Source: Cercophora sp. LCS_1
Lineage: Eukaryota; Ascomycota; Sordariomycetes; Sordariales; Lasiosphaeriaceae
NCBI GenBank assembly: GCA_036250225.1
Contig: JAPZLL010000070.1
Location: 56,293-120,292, forward strand
Direction of reading: 5' to 3'
DNA: 64,000 nt
Part shown: positions 34,667 through 45,854 of the stretch, one piece after another
Position numbering within the stretch: the stretch's first letter is position 1
How the letters are laid out: every line of letters begins with the position of its first letter
The notes under the pieces: generated by a model
Seen by the model: the letters and a program-made list of their open reading frames with translations, nothing else
The model's database searches: none
What the model was told of the DNA's origin: nothing
Program-made: the position numbers and the translations under genes

Positions 34667-35138
34667 ATGGCTCCATTGGGAAGACTTCTTTGGATGGCAT
34701 GGCTGGAGGTCGAGGTGAGTCTGTGTCTTGTCGCGCTTCCGCAGATCCCGTCCCTAACGGTCGCCCCCGCAGAATCACCTCGTCGCGTCGGTATGGGCCC
34801 CTCCACGCACTCGCCCCTCGTTCGTCTCTCACGGGACTAACCTTTCGCATAGATCCTCCGAATGCCCGGTTTCCACCATGGCGTGCGCAGAATACACAGG
34901 ACGGTTCATGAACTGCGACACGGCCGCAATCCCCACGAACCATTGCGACCTGGCGAGGCGACAGGTACGGCGCGCATCCTTGTGAACGGAATTGAATGCA
35001 AGCTGACACTGTGCAGACAATCAGGAGGTAGTGAAGCCCGATACCTTTCTCCGACATTTCCTCGATGAGATAAAGAATCAAGCCCGCGGGACGCCGACGA
35101 ATCCGCCGTCGAACCCACTGCCTCCACGGAAGCCGTAA
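34667..35138 (+). CDS. Small four-exon protein, possibly MIOREX-component-7-like (Mrx7 family)
   Basis: Exons 34667-34714, 34773-34790, 34853-34964 and 35017-35138; 99 aa. Exon 2 is only 18 nt, and every junction has GT-AG ends and correct phase. The protein starts MAPLGRLLWMAWLEVE, then NHLVAS, then ILRMPGFHHGVRRIHRTVHE, LRHGRNP, and ends DTFLRHFLDEIKNQARG with a proline-rich tail. The FHxxVxxIHxxVH and FLDEIKNQ segments resemble the small fungal mitochondrial family around yeast Mrx7, which associates with mitoribosomes. The family name comes from memory of the motif and is less certain than the gene itself. No single open frame reveals this gene; it appears only after splicing. Confidence 0.75.
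34773..34790 (+). other. 18-nt microexon of the small four-exon gene
   Basis: CCCGCAG precedes and GTATGG follows this six-codon exon (NHLVAS). Skipping it keeps the frame, so an isoform lacking six residues is possible. Confidence 0.65.
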
Positions 35139-36140
35139 GACGATGGCACTGAGGTGCCAGAAAGAGATGGATCAATACAAACGCTTGGTGATCACCCTTC
35201 AGAGGGTGTGCAGGTGTGCAAGCGCCGCTACTTGTGTGGCGTTGAAGCCTCGGGAACAATGTGTTGCTGGACACAGAGGACCCAACACCAAGTCTCGATA
35301 GATCTGACATCGGACGCCGAGGACGACGTGAAGCCGAACCAAGAAAGGAACTCACGAGATAACGAAGGGACGACCCAATCACAGCAGTTCTCTAGTCAAC
35401 AGAGAGTAAATATTTTGGATATACGAACGCCGATGTCCAATGTGATGACATCGATTGTTTTGGCAGTGGTTCCACGCGGGCCGTGCAAAGACCGTTGCAT
35501 CCATTGATCAAAGTTGTCTCATCGTGTCACCCCAACTTCCCGTGAAGAACGAGTAGCCACAAGCGGTTGGAAACCCGACGTAATTCTACTGGGCCCCCGT
35601 CAAGTGCACCTGTCCCAGCATATGCTTCATTCGGATTCAGGCGGGGCAATTGCGGGGGACAACCGCCATTACCCCCCGTCCCCCAATACCAACCGCCTAT
35701 GAGATCCTGCTGCCTGGTGATCCGTTTTGTTCAACCCCAAGGACAAAGGCTTGGCATTGTGTTCCCCATGATGGTTTCGCCCCTGCAGGGTAACGCTGAC
35801 TTGACGGATTCTCCCCCGGCCAATCACTTCAACGATTTAGCTTGTGGTTGAGTGCTACGCCAGCCCGGATTGAGAGACATGTCTCACGTAAGAGTCACGC
35901 ATGTCTCTTTTGGTCAAGATGGTCAAGAGACGTTATACGACCCTTGGAAAGTATGGAGAGGCAATTGTGGGGGGTCCAATTTGTGCATTTACGACTACCT
36001 TCACCTTGAGTGTCAGCAAACTAACGAAATGTCATCGGCCCCAATATTCTCTTCTATAAATCCCATTAGAACCGTCCTCTCTGAGCAGCTTCATCTTCAA
36101 CTCCATCACACAAAGACACAGTCGACTAAAGTCAACAAAG
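35139..36140. other. Intergenic region upstream of a secreted-protein gene
   Basis: About 1 kb. Words recur (GGCAATTGCGGGG at 35644 and GGCAATTGTGGGG at 35960; CATGTCTC twice near 35880 and 35903), and these may be regulatory or chance. A C/T-rich and CACA-rich leader precedes the ATG at 36141. No gene is supported. Confidence 0.4.
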
Positions 36141-36625
36141 ATGAAGCTCTGGACCATCCCAATCATCCTCACCGCCATCGTCGGCATTGTCTCTGGATCT
36201 CCCGTTCCCGAGCCAATCGAAGGCCTCGTCGAGCTAGACGTGACACCCGCCGCAAATGAACCAGCCGTGTAAGTGCTTGCTCACTTGCCAGACTGTCTCC
36301 CAAGCTAACACTAGAAATCCCCAGCGTAACGCGCCAACTTCACAGCGGCTCCCTGAGTGCCTGGACCAGTGCCGGCAGCGGATGCTCCGGTAATCCCGGC
36401 TTCACCTGGAATGCAATCGGCAATGGCTGCATCCAGTACGTCGGCGGTGGGGGCACCAACCAAATGGTGTCGCGGCTGCGGTGGGTGGGACAGAACTGTT
36501 TTATTCATGCCTATTCAGCAACGGGTTGCCCCGACGGGAGCGTTTTTGATCTCGGCACTACGGGTCGTGGCACTGATATCTGCTGGATTGGCCTAACGGC
36601 GCTGAGCTTCAAGGTTATTTGTTGA
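36141..36625 (+). CDS. Small secreted six-cysteine protein
   Basis: Two exons, 36141-36268 and 36325-36625, with a 56-nt intron containing GCTAACAC; 142 aa. The N-terminus MKLWTIPIILTAIVGIVSGS is a signal peptide followed by a short acidic pro-like stretch (PVPEPIEGLVELD). The mature region has six cysteines (SGC, NGC, QNC, TGC, DIC, VIC) and a Gly/Thr-rich centre (YVGGGGTNQMV). It ends right after the last Cys. The features fit a disulfide-rich secreted protein or candidate effector. It has no obvious similarity to the other six-cysteine protein at 6.9 kb. Family not recognised. Confidence 0.8.
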
Positions 36626-37530
36626 GGGTTGGGCTGCATAAGCGGTGATGTAGTGAGGTAGAGTTTGATCGTGTAAGGTAGTTGTGCTTGGTCGGTTGGG
36701 GTCAGGTCTTCACCTTGTTCCAATCACAGCTGACTGGCTTACTACACTGAGGCAACATGGGCCTGGAGTTTATACTGTGAGAGTGTCAAAGATGCACAGG
36801 TGCTCTTGTACAATTCAATGATCGCATGAGCTGGTTTCGTGTGGCAAATCTGCGGACTCGGTGAGTTGCCCGGCGCCCACCCAGGCCCAACACATCAGAT
36901 AGACCTTGTGATTGCAGCAGTTACGCGGACCGTCCCTTTTTTTGTTTTGGGTTTTGGGTTCCCGTTGCCCATGCTGGTCGATGAACAAAGGTCGCTGGCT
37001 TTGGAGTCTGGCCGTGCTTGTTGTTCCAGTCCCCTGGCCGTTGCTGCGGTAACGAGATCCTCTGACGTCTCGGCAGCCATGACAACCACACGCATGTTCA
37101 TATTACCGACCGCCTTCGAAATGACTAGCAGATTTGTTTTCATGGTGGGTGTGGCCGCAGGGAAGCAAAACTGGTGCATGGGAAAGATTGTGGGTTGCAC
37201 ACCAAGGGCTCAATACGAAACCCCGGGAAATGCATTTTAGGGGTTGCAAATATGGGCGGACAACAAAGAAATTGCAATGAACAGACTATGCGCCGAGGCC
37301 TCGCTCATGAAATGAAGCCAACGGTGAGGTACGTAATCCCACCCGCAACACTGTCAACGAATAGTGGCTAATTATCTGACTCAATTTACAGGGTTAATAT
37401 CCCTGTCATTCGCTACCTAGGGGCCCCAGAGGCCTTGAAAACGCTACTTTACCAGCTAACTCAGAATGAGGCGCTAGACTCTCCTCCAAAGGGTGCCAGA
37501 GCCTCCAAAATGCTAGGTACCTACAGCTAT
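36626..37530. other. Intergenic, no gene supported
   Basis: About 900 bases between the secreted-protein gene and the 3' end of the ankyrin gene. Short frames only; nothing recognised. Confidence 0.35.
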
Positions 37531-39378
37531 TTAAGCCGGGTAGTTAGCCAGATAGTTGGCCCTACCCTCCTTTATCTCCTCCAGGACATCCTGTTCATGT
37601 TCATCATCGGGCAGGACACCTTCGCACCAGAACAGTACCTTGAGACTCTCAGACGCGTCAGCCCAGTTACCCAACTCTTCATCCGAATATGTATGAGGGT
37701 GAACCCAGTGAGCAATCGCAGTCGCGAAATCAAGAGGGGTGACATCGTCTGCATTCTTTTGCTCAACATCAGCACTCAAAGCCACCATTAGCTGGGCGGC
37801 AAAGTACGAGGCCTCACGGGCAGCAACGTGAAGGGGTGCATCCCCGCTGTTGTTGAATTCGTTGATGGCAAGGGACCGACTAGGGCTCGCCCTGAGGGCC
37901 TTGACGAGTGTGGAGTCTTCGTCTACTAAGCCCTCTTCGAAGAGTTTCTTTTGGCGAGGAAAGAACAGCGGGTGAACAAGTTCGTGCAGAACGTTGGCAC
38001 CTGTCTCGTCAACGGCGTCCAGAGCAGCACCGTGGGCGACAAGAAGCTTGATTGCGCTGACAAACTTCATGTGCGCGGCATAGTGGAGGGCGGTGCGCTG
38101 GAAGGAGTCCCGCCAGTTGGGCTGGGAAGCAGGTTGCTGCAGCAGACTAACAAGGGTGGCATCCAGTGAGGTGGTCCTGGAAGCACGTTGCTCGGGGGTC
38201 ATGTTGGCCCATTCGTTGGTAATCTCGTGATGCCAAATGCCGTAGTCCTGCAAGAACCAGAAATGACCAGAAAGACGGTTGGCGATGGTGGCCCAGTGCA
38301 TAGGAGAGCGATCATGGCTGTCCAGGGCGGCAGGATTGGCGCCAAGGGCGAGGAGGGCGTCGACGGTGGTGTGGTTCCAGCCGAGAGCAGCCATGTGCAG
38401 GGGCGTAACGCCCTTTCCTCCGATCCCATAATGAGGAGAAGCATCCTGAAAAGGGAAAGCACCCTGAGCGCAGAAGGAGAACTGCTCGTTGACGTTGGCG
38501 CCCTTGGATACGAGATAGTGGACGATATCAGGGCTACCCCAACGGGAAACATAGCCGAGGATTGAGGTGTTGCTGTGCTTATCACCGCCGGGAGAGAGAG
38601 CCACAGTCACTTGAGCGTCGGCTTCGATGAGGTGGCGGATGGTCTTCTCACGCGTTTGCTGGTGCTCGGTGTCGTGGTGGGAGACGGTGAAGCCCATTCC
38701 GACGGCGCAGAGAAGAGGGGTGCGGCCCCGGATGTCGTCGACGTGCAGGTGGGCGGTGGCACCGTGGCGCAGGAGAAGCTCTACGACTTCGGAAAGGGCC
38801 TTCTCTGCTGCGAGATGGAGAGGGCTGCACGCTGCGTTGCGATCGCTGCTGGTGGCGAGGCCGCGGGCGAAGAGGAACTCGAGGGAGCGCACTGCGCCCC
38901 TCCTGGCGGCAACGTGAACGAGGCCGTAGCCCTGGGGGGTCGTGTTGCTGGTAAACACGTTTGCGCCGGTGGCGACGAGGATGGCGACGACCTCGGGCTC
39001 GTCGTAGTCGCGGCAGACCTCGAGGAGGATCTGCTCGCGCCACATGGTGGCAACATGGCCCTCGCTGGCCCAGATCTTGGCACCGCGCTCAGCGAGGAGC
39101 TTGACGATGCTTATGCCCGAAGGCGAAAGGGCGCGCAGCCCGGCGTTCTTCTCCCTGAAAAGGGGCGCCAGCACTGCGAGGAGGAGGGGGGAGAGGGTCT
39201 TGTACACCCTCTCGTAGTCCAGCGTGGGACCCCACGTGGCGTCGTGGGAGGGCATCATGCCCTCCGGCAAGGAAAGTTGCGCGTGGAGCGCGTCGGGGTG
39301 CGCGTCGAGAAGCGCGCGGCACAGGTTGGTGTCGTCGGCGAGAATTGCCGACGCGAGGGCGGAGCACACAGCATCCAT
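37531..39378 (-). CDS. Ankyrin-repeat protein
   Basis: One uninterrupted frame of 615 codons starting MDAVCSALASAILADD. At least seven ankyrin repeats are visible: GYGLVHVAARRGAVRSLEFL, CSPLHLAAEKALSEVVELLL, RGRTPLLCAVGMGF, GVTPLHMAALGWNHTTVDAL, DRSPMHWATIANR, QRTALHYAAHMKFVSAIKLL and GDAPLHVAAREASYFAAQLM. No HET, NACHT or F-box domain precedes them, so this is a stand-alone ankyrin protein with a short N-terminal helical lead and an acidic C-terminus (PDDEHEQDVLEEIKEG). It is presumed to bind other proteins. The minus start at 39378 follows a typical AC-rich leader. Confidence 0.9.
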   Translation of the reverse strand: MDAVCSALASAILADDTNLCRALLDAHPDALHAQLSLPEGMMPSHDATWGPTLDYERVYKTLSPLLLAVLAPLFREKNAGLRALSPSGISIVKLLAERGAKIWASEGHVATMWREQILLEVCRDYDEPEVVAILVATGANVFTSNTTPQGYGLVHVAARRGAVRSLEFLFARGLATSSDRNAACSPLHLAAEKALSEVVELLLRHGATAHLHVDDIRGRTPLLCAVGMGFTVSHHDTEHQQTREKTIRHLIEADAQVTVALSPGGDKHSNTSILGYVSRWGSPDIVHYLVSKGANVNEQFSFCAQGAFPFQDASPHYGIGGKGVTPLHMAALGWNHTTVDALLALGANPAALDSHDRSPMHWATIANRLSGHFWFLQDYGIWHHEITNEWANMTPEQRASRTTSLDATLVSLLQQPASQPNWRDSFQRTALHYAAHMKFVSAIKLLVAHGAALDAVDETGANVLHELVHPLFFPRQKKLFEEGLVDEDSTLVKALRASPSRSLAINEFNNSGDAPLHVAAREASYFAAQLMVALSADVEQKNADDVTPLDFATAIAHWVHPHTYSDEELGNWADASESLKVLFWCEGVLPDDEHEQDVLEEIKEGRANYLANYPA

Positions 39379-40690
39379 CTTGACTTCTTCGGGTGGGAGG
39401 ATCTACAGTTGACTGGTGTCGATGGTTGGCTGGAGAAGGAGATGGGTGAGAAGATGTGTGTGGGGGAAGAGAAAAAGGAGGAGACTGTGGAGGGATGGCT
39501 GAATATATAGGCGCGCATGTTTGGCTCCGCGACGTGAGCTAGCGGCTTTTTTTTTTTTCGAAAGCGCCGAGAACCACCAACACACCAATAAAACAATGGT
39601 ATTACGGTCCCTCGCCCTATTCAAAATTGTTCAGCTGACCTTCTTCGACAATAGAAACTTCTTTGCGCCATGGCCATTGTCCTGGCCCGTTCCACCTTAC
39701 TGATACGGCAGATATTTGCTAGGGCTTCTTCACAGCAAAGGTTCTTGGACACAAGGGAACAACTCTTTCACGCCCTTGATACAACCTGAACGCACAAAAG
39801 ATGGACTGTCAGGTGTTCCTCTTCTCATTTCAACCGCTCCGTAACGAACGCGCCATGTTCACTTCCAAACGCAGCCCCTCATCGTGACGGCTAACAGGCA
39901 AGCCACAGCCCTATGGCTTTTAAGCCCAACCTCGTGAACGCACAAGCTACCTTGAATCCAAGCGAACACAGAACAAGAGCAAGAGGTCGGGTGAGCATGG
40001 TGCTGGCACCTGCCCAGGGAACGAGGGCGACGAGCGCAAAAAGGAGTGTGAGGAACAATGGTAGAGAACGAAGCCCGGAGGGGTGTCTGAGCGAGTGTAC
40101 GGCACGCCGGAGCGCCATGTTGGAAGAGAAGGCCCTGACCGTGCCCGAATAAGACTTCTCCTCCGGTAGAGACGCAAGAAGTGATGAGACAACAGTTGCC
40201 AAACTCCCTCGGGGCGGTGCCCCTTAAGGCAAATAAACCAAGGCGTACGACGTCAAGGGATTGCTGCAAGGAAACATGCCCGTCCCATGACCTTCCACGC
40301 AATTCTACCTCTTGCAAGCTGTCGTGTTTCTATTCCTGAGCCAACAGTCTGTGACCGGATTGCCGCGACAACCGATATCCCCATCACAATCTCGCCCCTA
40401 TCCTCCAATATTGATCCTGTAGCTCTGGAAGAGTCTTAGTCAAGCGGGTCGTCACCACACCGTCGACAGCGTCCTCAACCATTGATCCACTATCTATTGG
40501 AGACTTGCGGACGGGCTACGGAATCGGGATTGCCGTCCAACGAGCGATCAGCTGTTGGTTTGGAGCGGATGGCTCAGATGCACGGTCACGAGAGCAGATG
40601 CCCCTGAAAGAGGGCCTCGGTCGGTTCTTCTCTTGACACCATTGATGATGCTGACTTGGTTGCGCGTCTCCGTCTTGGTTGGAGATGCTT
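39379..40690. other. Intergenic, no gene supported
   Basis: About 1.3 kb with a T12 tract near 39549. A minus-strand frame at 39891-40202 has two hydrophobic stretches but begins without an ATG and lacks support. Confidence 0.35.
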
Positions 40691-41088
40691 GGGAGAAGCA
40701 ATGGCGGGGTTTTTGCTCCCTTTGAAAGCCGACATTTCACTGGTCAGGGGATTGAGCAACCGACATGTCCAACTAATGCCCCGCAGGGTAGGATCTGCAC
40801 CAGGAATGTTCGGCACCTCGGTCAGTTCGGTTGCAGAACAGACTTATCCAGTTTGGCAACTGGTTGTACGACAACGAGATCGCAGATATGGCGTCGCTCG
40901 CTTACTTGTATCCTGACCGGGCGCGTCGGCCACGACTGGACACATGGCGCATGCCAGACCGCGACTTTTCGCCGACAGAGTCCGTCTTTCTTGGCAATTT
41001 TGGGGGACCTCAGATACCAGCTCCAGAAGCAGGCCGGATAGTCTGGGTGTTGGACGACGATGCCTACACGAATGGAAACGACTACTAG
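40691..41088 (+). pseudogene. Unidentified coding-like fragment with a frame change
   Basis: Two overlapping frames look protein-like. The first reads TGQGIEQPTCPTNAPQG and HLGQFG; the second, shifted near 40835, reads IQFGNWLYDNEIADMASLAY, RDFSPTESVFLGNFGGPQIP and GRIVWVLDDDAYTNGNDY and ends at TAG-free TAG/TAA context at 41088. The balanced composition and aromatic residues suggest a real protein's C-terminus. The frame change and missing 5' part suggest a relic. Family not recognised. It lies just upstream of the broken GH55-LysM gene. Confidence 0.35.
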
Positions 41089-41534
41089 CGCTGGCTGTTG
41101 TGTTTTTTTTTGGAAGGGTGACTTGGAGGGAGAGAGATATCTTGACTTGATTTGTGGCTCCTTGCCCGTTTCCTCCCCCTCCCCCGCCTCTTTTTTTTTT
41201 TTCTTTCTTGCCGTCTATTCTTGTCGTTGTGCCCAGCGTCTATAGTGACACTGTCCCAATGGAGTTTCTTCTATTCTCCCTGGACTTTGGGGTGGCAGTT
41301 CAAGAGCCTGCCATCCTTCAGAATTTTCTTCTTCTTCTTTTTGTTTTCTTCTCCGAGATTGATTCCGGGTTGGATGATGGAACCACGCAACTATCGAGAA
41401 TGAAATGTCAGCTGTTCACGCTTTTCTCAACAAATCTTGAACTCTGTGTCTTTGAGTGTCGGCGATAAGATTTGTGAAAGAAACCGAGGCAATCACACAT
41501 ACCATGATGTACGTCATGCCGCGCTGCACAAGTA

Positions 41535-44500
41535 GCCCATTAAGCGGTCCGCTGCGGGGCTCAACTCGACCTCGGCCACAAACTCAAGCGCCGAGGCGTT
41601 TGTGGCCGAAGCAATTGCTAGAATGCGTATCGCCAACAAGATGCGTCTTGACAACCCTCGTTTCAACACCGATAAGTTCCCTCCAGAGCACCTTGGGGTG
41701 AACTCGACACTCCCTCCCATCATCTCCAAGCGCGGTCTGTGGAGACGCGACAACGCGTCCATCCACATGGATTACTCTGTCCCCGATGAACTCAAGGAAG
41801 CGGCCAAAGAAGTGGCTGAGTCCACCAAGCACGTCTCGTCCTTTGAGAAGTACGCTTCACGGGCCGCCGAACGCAAGGCCGGGGCGTGGGCTGACGTGCG
41901 GCTCCAGCACCGCCAAGCCGGCCGTCATCTACTTTCCCAGCGGCACATATCTTGTCAGCGGCTCCATCGTGCAGTGCTACAATACGCAGTTTCTTGGCAA
42001 CGTAAGCTCAGCTCCTGCCGCGGCGAGATCTCCCGCAGCGCCAAGCAACGCTAACACGTCCTTGTACAGCCCATCAACCGCCCTGTTATCCTCGCTGCAT
42101 CGAGTTTTGTTGGCCTAGGTGTCTTCTCGAGCAACGTCTACATCGGCGGCGGCGGCGGCGCTGAATGGTGAGTCCCCGAGTTCTGCCTGCCTTGCCCCAC
42201 CTGCCCGCTCGCACACCCCGCCTAAACAAACGATTTCGCCGGCAGGTACGTCCCGCAAAACAACTTTTTGCGGTCGATCCGCAACTTCGTCATCGACATC
42301 CAACGTCGACCCATGGGCCTATGTCTGCGCCATCCACTGGCAAGTAGCCCAGGGCACCGATCTTACCAACATAGATTTTTACATGGAACCCGGGACCACC
42401 CAACAGGCTAGTCATGTCCCCTCCTCTGCACAGCTTGGCCGCGAGTGATGAGTTGACTTATGTCTAGGGTATCTGGATGGAAAATGGCAGCGGCGGCATG
42501 CTCAACCCGCGTCCGGTTGTTCGCGTGGGGAGGCCTGGGGACACCGAAATCATCGAGATCTCCGACATGATGGTATCAGTACAGGGCAAGACTGCTGGTG
42601 CCGTCTTGATGTAGTGGAACGTTCACGAGCAAACGCAGGGTTCCGCTTCCATGTGAGGTAAGTCTTCCCTTCTCCCACCCCTACAAGGTTGTTGCAACGT
42701 GATCGCTGACAAAGTCAAGACACGCACTTTCGTGTTGGCGGCAACGTCGGCTCGTCGTTGCAGGCTGCCGACTGCCCCAAGCTCACAGGCTTGATTAACC
42801 CCAACTGCATCGCGGCATCGATGCTCCTGCATCTTACGCCGGCTTCATCAGCGTACATGGAGAACATCTGGGCTTGGGTTGCTGACCACGATCTCGACAT
42901 CCCGGCATAGACACAGATCGACATCTACTCAGGTTGAGGTACGACCATGCTCACATCAGTCTAGCCACCCTGTCAGAACTAACACGGACATCCAGGAATT
43001 CTCATTGAGAGCCAGAGCCCGACCTGGTTGTGGTCAACATCCTCCGAGCACAATGTTCTCTATCAGTACCAGCTGTCGAACGCGCGCAACATCTTCCTCA
43101 GCATGAACCAGACTGAGAGTCCGTACTTTCAGCCGGAGCCCAAGGCCCCAAGACCCTTCATGCCGGGTGTGTTCCCCGAGGACCCCGATTTCAGCTCGTG
43201 CAGTGCAGCGTCCAGCACACGCGCGCTGTCATCGGCACTACGGTTGGTCGATTCAAACAACATCTTCATGTACTCTTCAGGTCTTTACAGTTGGCTCAAC
43301 GAGTACTCGCAGGACTGTCTGGGGCTTGCTGTCTGTCAAGGCCGCGCGGCGTTGAGATCGAAAACAGTGCGGGCGTGTGGATTTACGCGCTTGCAACCAA
43401 GGCAATTATCGAAATGGTCAGCCCCGTCAAGATGGCCGCAACCCTGGCCGCGCCCAACAAGAACGGTTACCTGTCATCTGTCCTCGCTTGGCTCCGCGGC
43501 TCCACCAACATCGCCGGTCCTCGTTTTGAGGGATGGGATTTGTTCCCCAACGGGTCGCTCGCCGACGCCGGACTGACACCCGGCTGCGAGGCCGCCATGT
43601 ACCAAACGATCAAGTGCGATAACATCGCCAGTACCCTAGCTGGTGACGGGCCCCAAGGTGGTATCGGAAACGTGACCGTCCTTAAGCAGATTTGCGACCC
43701 GACATGTGCCCAGTCACTGCGGTACATGCATGCCAGTGCCGCGGCCGCCTGCGCATCGACGCCCGACCCGCGGCCTGGGTGGCCCCTATTAGGCTTCGTG
43801 GACTCTGTTTGGTCTCACTGGAACGAGACATGCTTCAAAAACCCTTTGACGGACGACTTCTGCGATGGCGGGCTGCCCCCCTGCGCCCCCCAATCCACCA
43901 GATAGACGAGACAATTACTGACCCGGTTCCCACAGTCGTCATCTCCAACTTTGAACCGTTCGGAGACCTCTCGGAGATGGACCCGCTTGATCTTTGCTCG
44001 TACTGTCTTCTCGAAAATTACCGGCTGATGCATGAGTCACCATACTCGTTCTACGATGACGGCACAATTCGGGAATCGTACGAGTACATCGCCGACGGTG
44101 AGTGCACGCCATGCGCAGAGACATGCCGGGCTTTACGATGCTGACTGCTCTGCCTCCATTCGAGTGCTCCGCGTCTGTCGGAGACTTTGCCCCGACGCCC
44201 CCCGGTTTGGGCTGGGAGGACCTGCCAGCGATCGAGTCCACGTGCGCTTCGGGCAACCTGTATAACACCAGCGCCGGCGACACGTACAACCCGATCGCAT
44301 TTTGGTATGATATATCGTCGCAAACTCTACTTTAGATCAATCCGAATCTCCAAAACTGCGGCGATGAGATTCCGGAAGGAACCCAGCTCTACTTCCCGCT
44401 ATCTTGCAACTCGTACGTCGTTGGCCTATTCGACACGTGCGTTACAATCGCCGCCCAGAACGGCATCACGGTCAAGGACCTCGAGCAGTACAATCCTAGG

Positions 44501-44965
44501 CTCGCCTACGCCTAGGACTGCAACATCGTGGAAAACTTGCACAGCCCCAACGTCAGCTGGGGTTTCTTGCTCTGCGTGTCACCCCCCGGCGGCGCTTACA
44601 CCCTGAACACAACCGGAAACGGCACCAGCGTCCCGTGGGCCGGTGGCGACGGCTACAGATTTCCAGCCGTGCTCCCACCCGTCGGTTCCACTGTCGCACC
44701 GGGCACCACCACTCGGTGCGGCGCTTGGTACACGCACACCAAGGCGGCCACGAACTGCCCCACCATTTGCCTTGGTTACACCATAACCTCCAGACTCTTC
44801 CTGGGTGTCAACCCATCGCTCTCTAGCGCCACATGCGACGATGACCTCATCCTTGGAGACACTTACTGCGTCGGCCCCACAGTCGGCTGGAACGATACCG
44901 CCCCCGCGCCCCCGTCGTCCAGCACTTTCAGTCTCCCGCTGCCCTCGTCTACTTCCGGGCCTTAG
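41535..44965 (+). pseudogene. Degenerate GH55 glucan 1,3-beta-glucosidase fused to LysM modules
   Basis: Exon-sized pieces match a GH55 enzyme: AKPAVIYFPSGTYLVSGSIV, NRPVILAASSFVGLGVFSS, NNFLRSIRNFVID, DPWAYVCAIHWQVAQGTDL, GIWMENGSGGML and NIFMYSSGLYSWLNEYSQDC. LysM modules follow, with CNSYVVGLFDTCVTIAAQNG and CGAWYTHTKAATNCPTICLG. In-frame stops lie at 42612-42614, 42654-42656, 42908-42910, 42935-42937, 44333-44335 and 44513-44515. Frames also change near 42300, 43350 and 43870, and the GDGVTDD region of the first beta-helix is missing. Intact homologues would be secreted, combining exo-beta-1,3-glucanase and chitin binding. Introns are still recognisable; one donor is now GC. Confidence 0.86.
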
Positions 44966-45854
44966 GTGGCACGACATGCGCCTCTGGGCCGCGACGGGAC
45001 GTGAAATTTGGAAGTTGCGTTTCGGTTTTCTACTTCTGCTTCTTCACCTTCGTTCTGTTGTTCCGTTACGGACCTCGTTGCAGTCGGGGTTGAAAGTTTC
45101 TGATCTTGGCTGTATAAGCAGTAGATGTTGTGAGATGTTTGTGTACGGCCCGCCCTGGCAGGTTTCGGCGCGGGGTCTTTTTATTCTGACAGTTTCGCTT
45201 GGACAGCCACTCTTTCAGCTATTCTTGCTGTCATTTTGATCAATCTTACGTCTTGTCAACATATGTAACGTTTGAGATTGCCGTGTGTGAAGATCCCATT
45301 GTCTGAAGCGTGGGTAAGGTAGGTAGAGAATGACTTGTTCCCCAACAGCCATGTTTTGGGATATATGTAGGTGGTGATGCTTGAATGATTGACAATACGC
45401 CCTGCCAGGTCCTGACTATTTGAGGCAACAGTCTGACTGCTCAGCACACGTTGTATTGCAATGGAAGCCCGACATCCAAATAGGGCTGGAGAGATATTGC
45501 TCCAGAAAAGTGGTCACAAAGTCTGCCATCGAAGCTTCAGGCGACATCCCAGTGGCTCATGATTATAATATTTCCTATTGACACAACTGTTACGTGCTTG
45601 TCTGAACTTGTATTCTCTCCGCCAAAGCCTTTGATGTCGCCTCGGCGTGCCGAAAGGCCGTTATTCCCTGTCCAGCCTCACTACCCCAGAAGAGTGAGAG
45701 TAGACCCCCACCTTCGACAGCACGCACGCACCAAGCTCCCCTGGACCCGTGCACAATACATGTCCTCAGCCACCTGTGGCTACCTACTATCTGTCGTCTT
45801 CCAATCCGTCGCGTGTTATGATGCCGTGGCCGTAGATTTGAACACAACCCTCTG
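44966..45854. other. Intergenic, no gene supported
   Basis: About 890 bases between the broken GH55-LysM gene and the 3' end of the Ser/Thr-rich secreted protein gene. Nothing recognised. Confidence 0.35.

Noticed and set aside
38575..39510. 311-codon plus-strand frame over the ankyrin gene
   Set aside because: Shadow of the ankyrin coding strand; composition (Gly, Val, Glu) is that of antisense.
39891..40202. Minus-strand 103-codon frame with two hydrophobic stretches
   Set aside because: Starts at a non-ATG codon, has no conserved motif and opposing frames are equally open.
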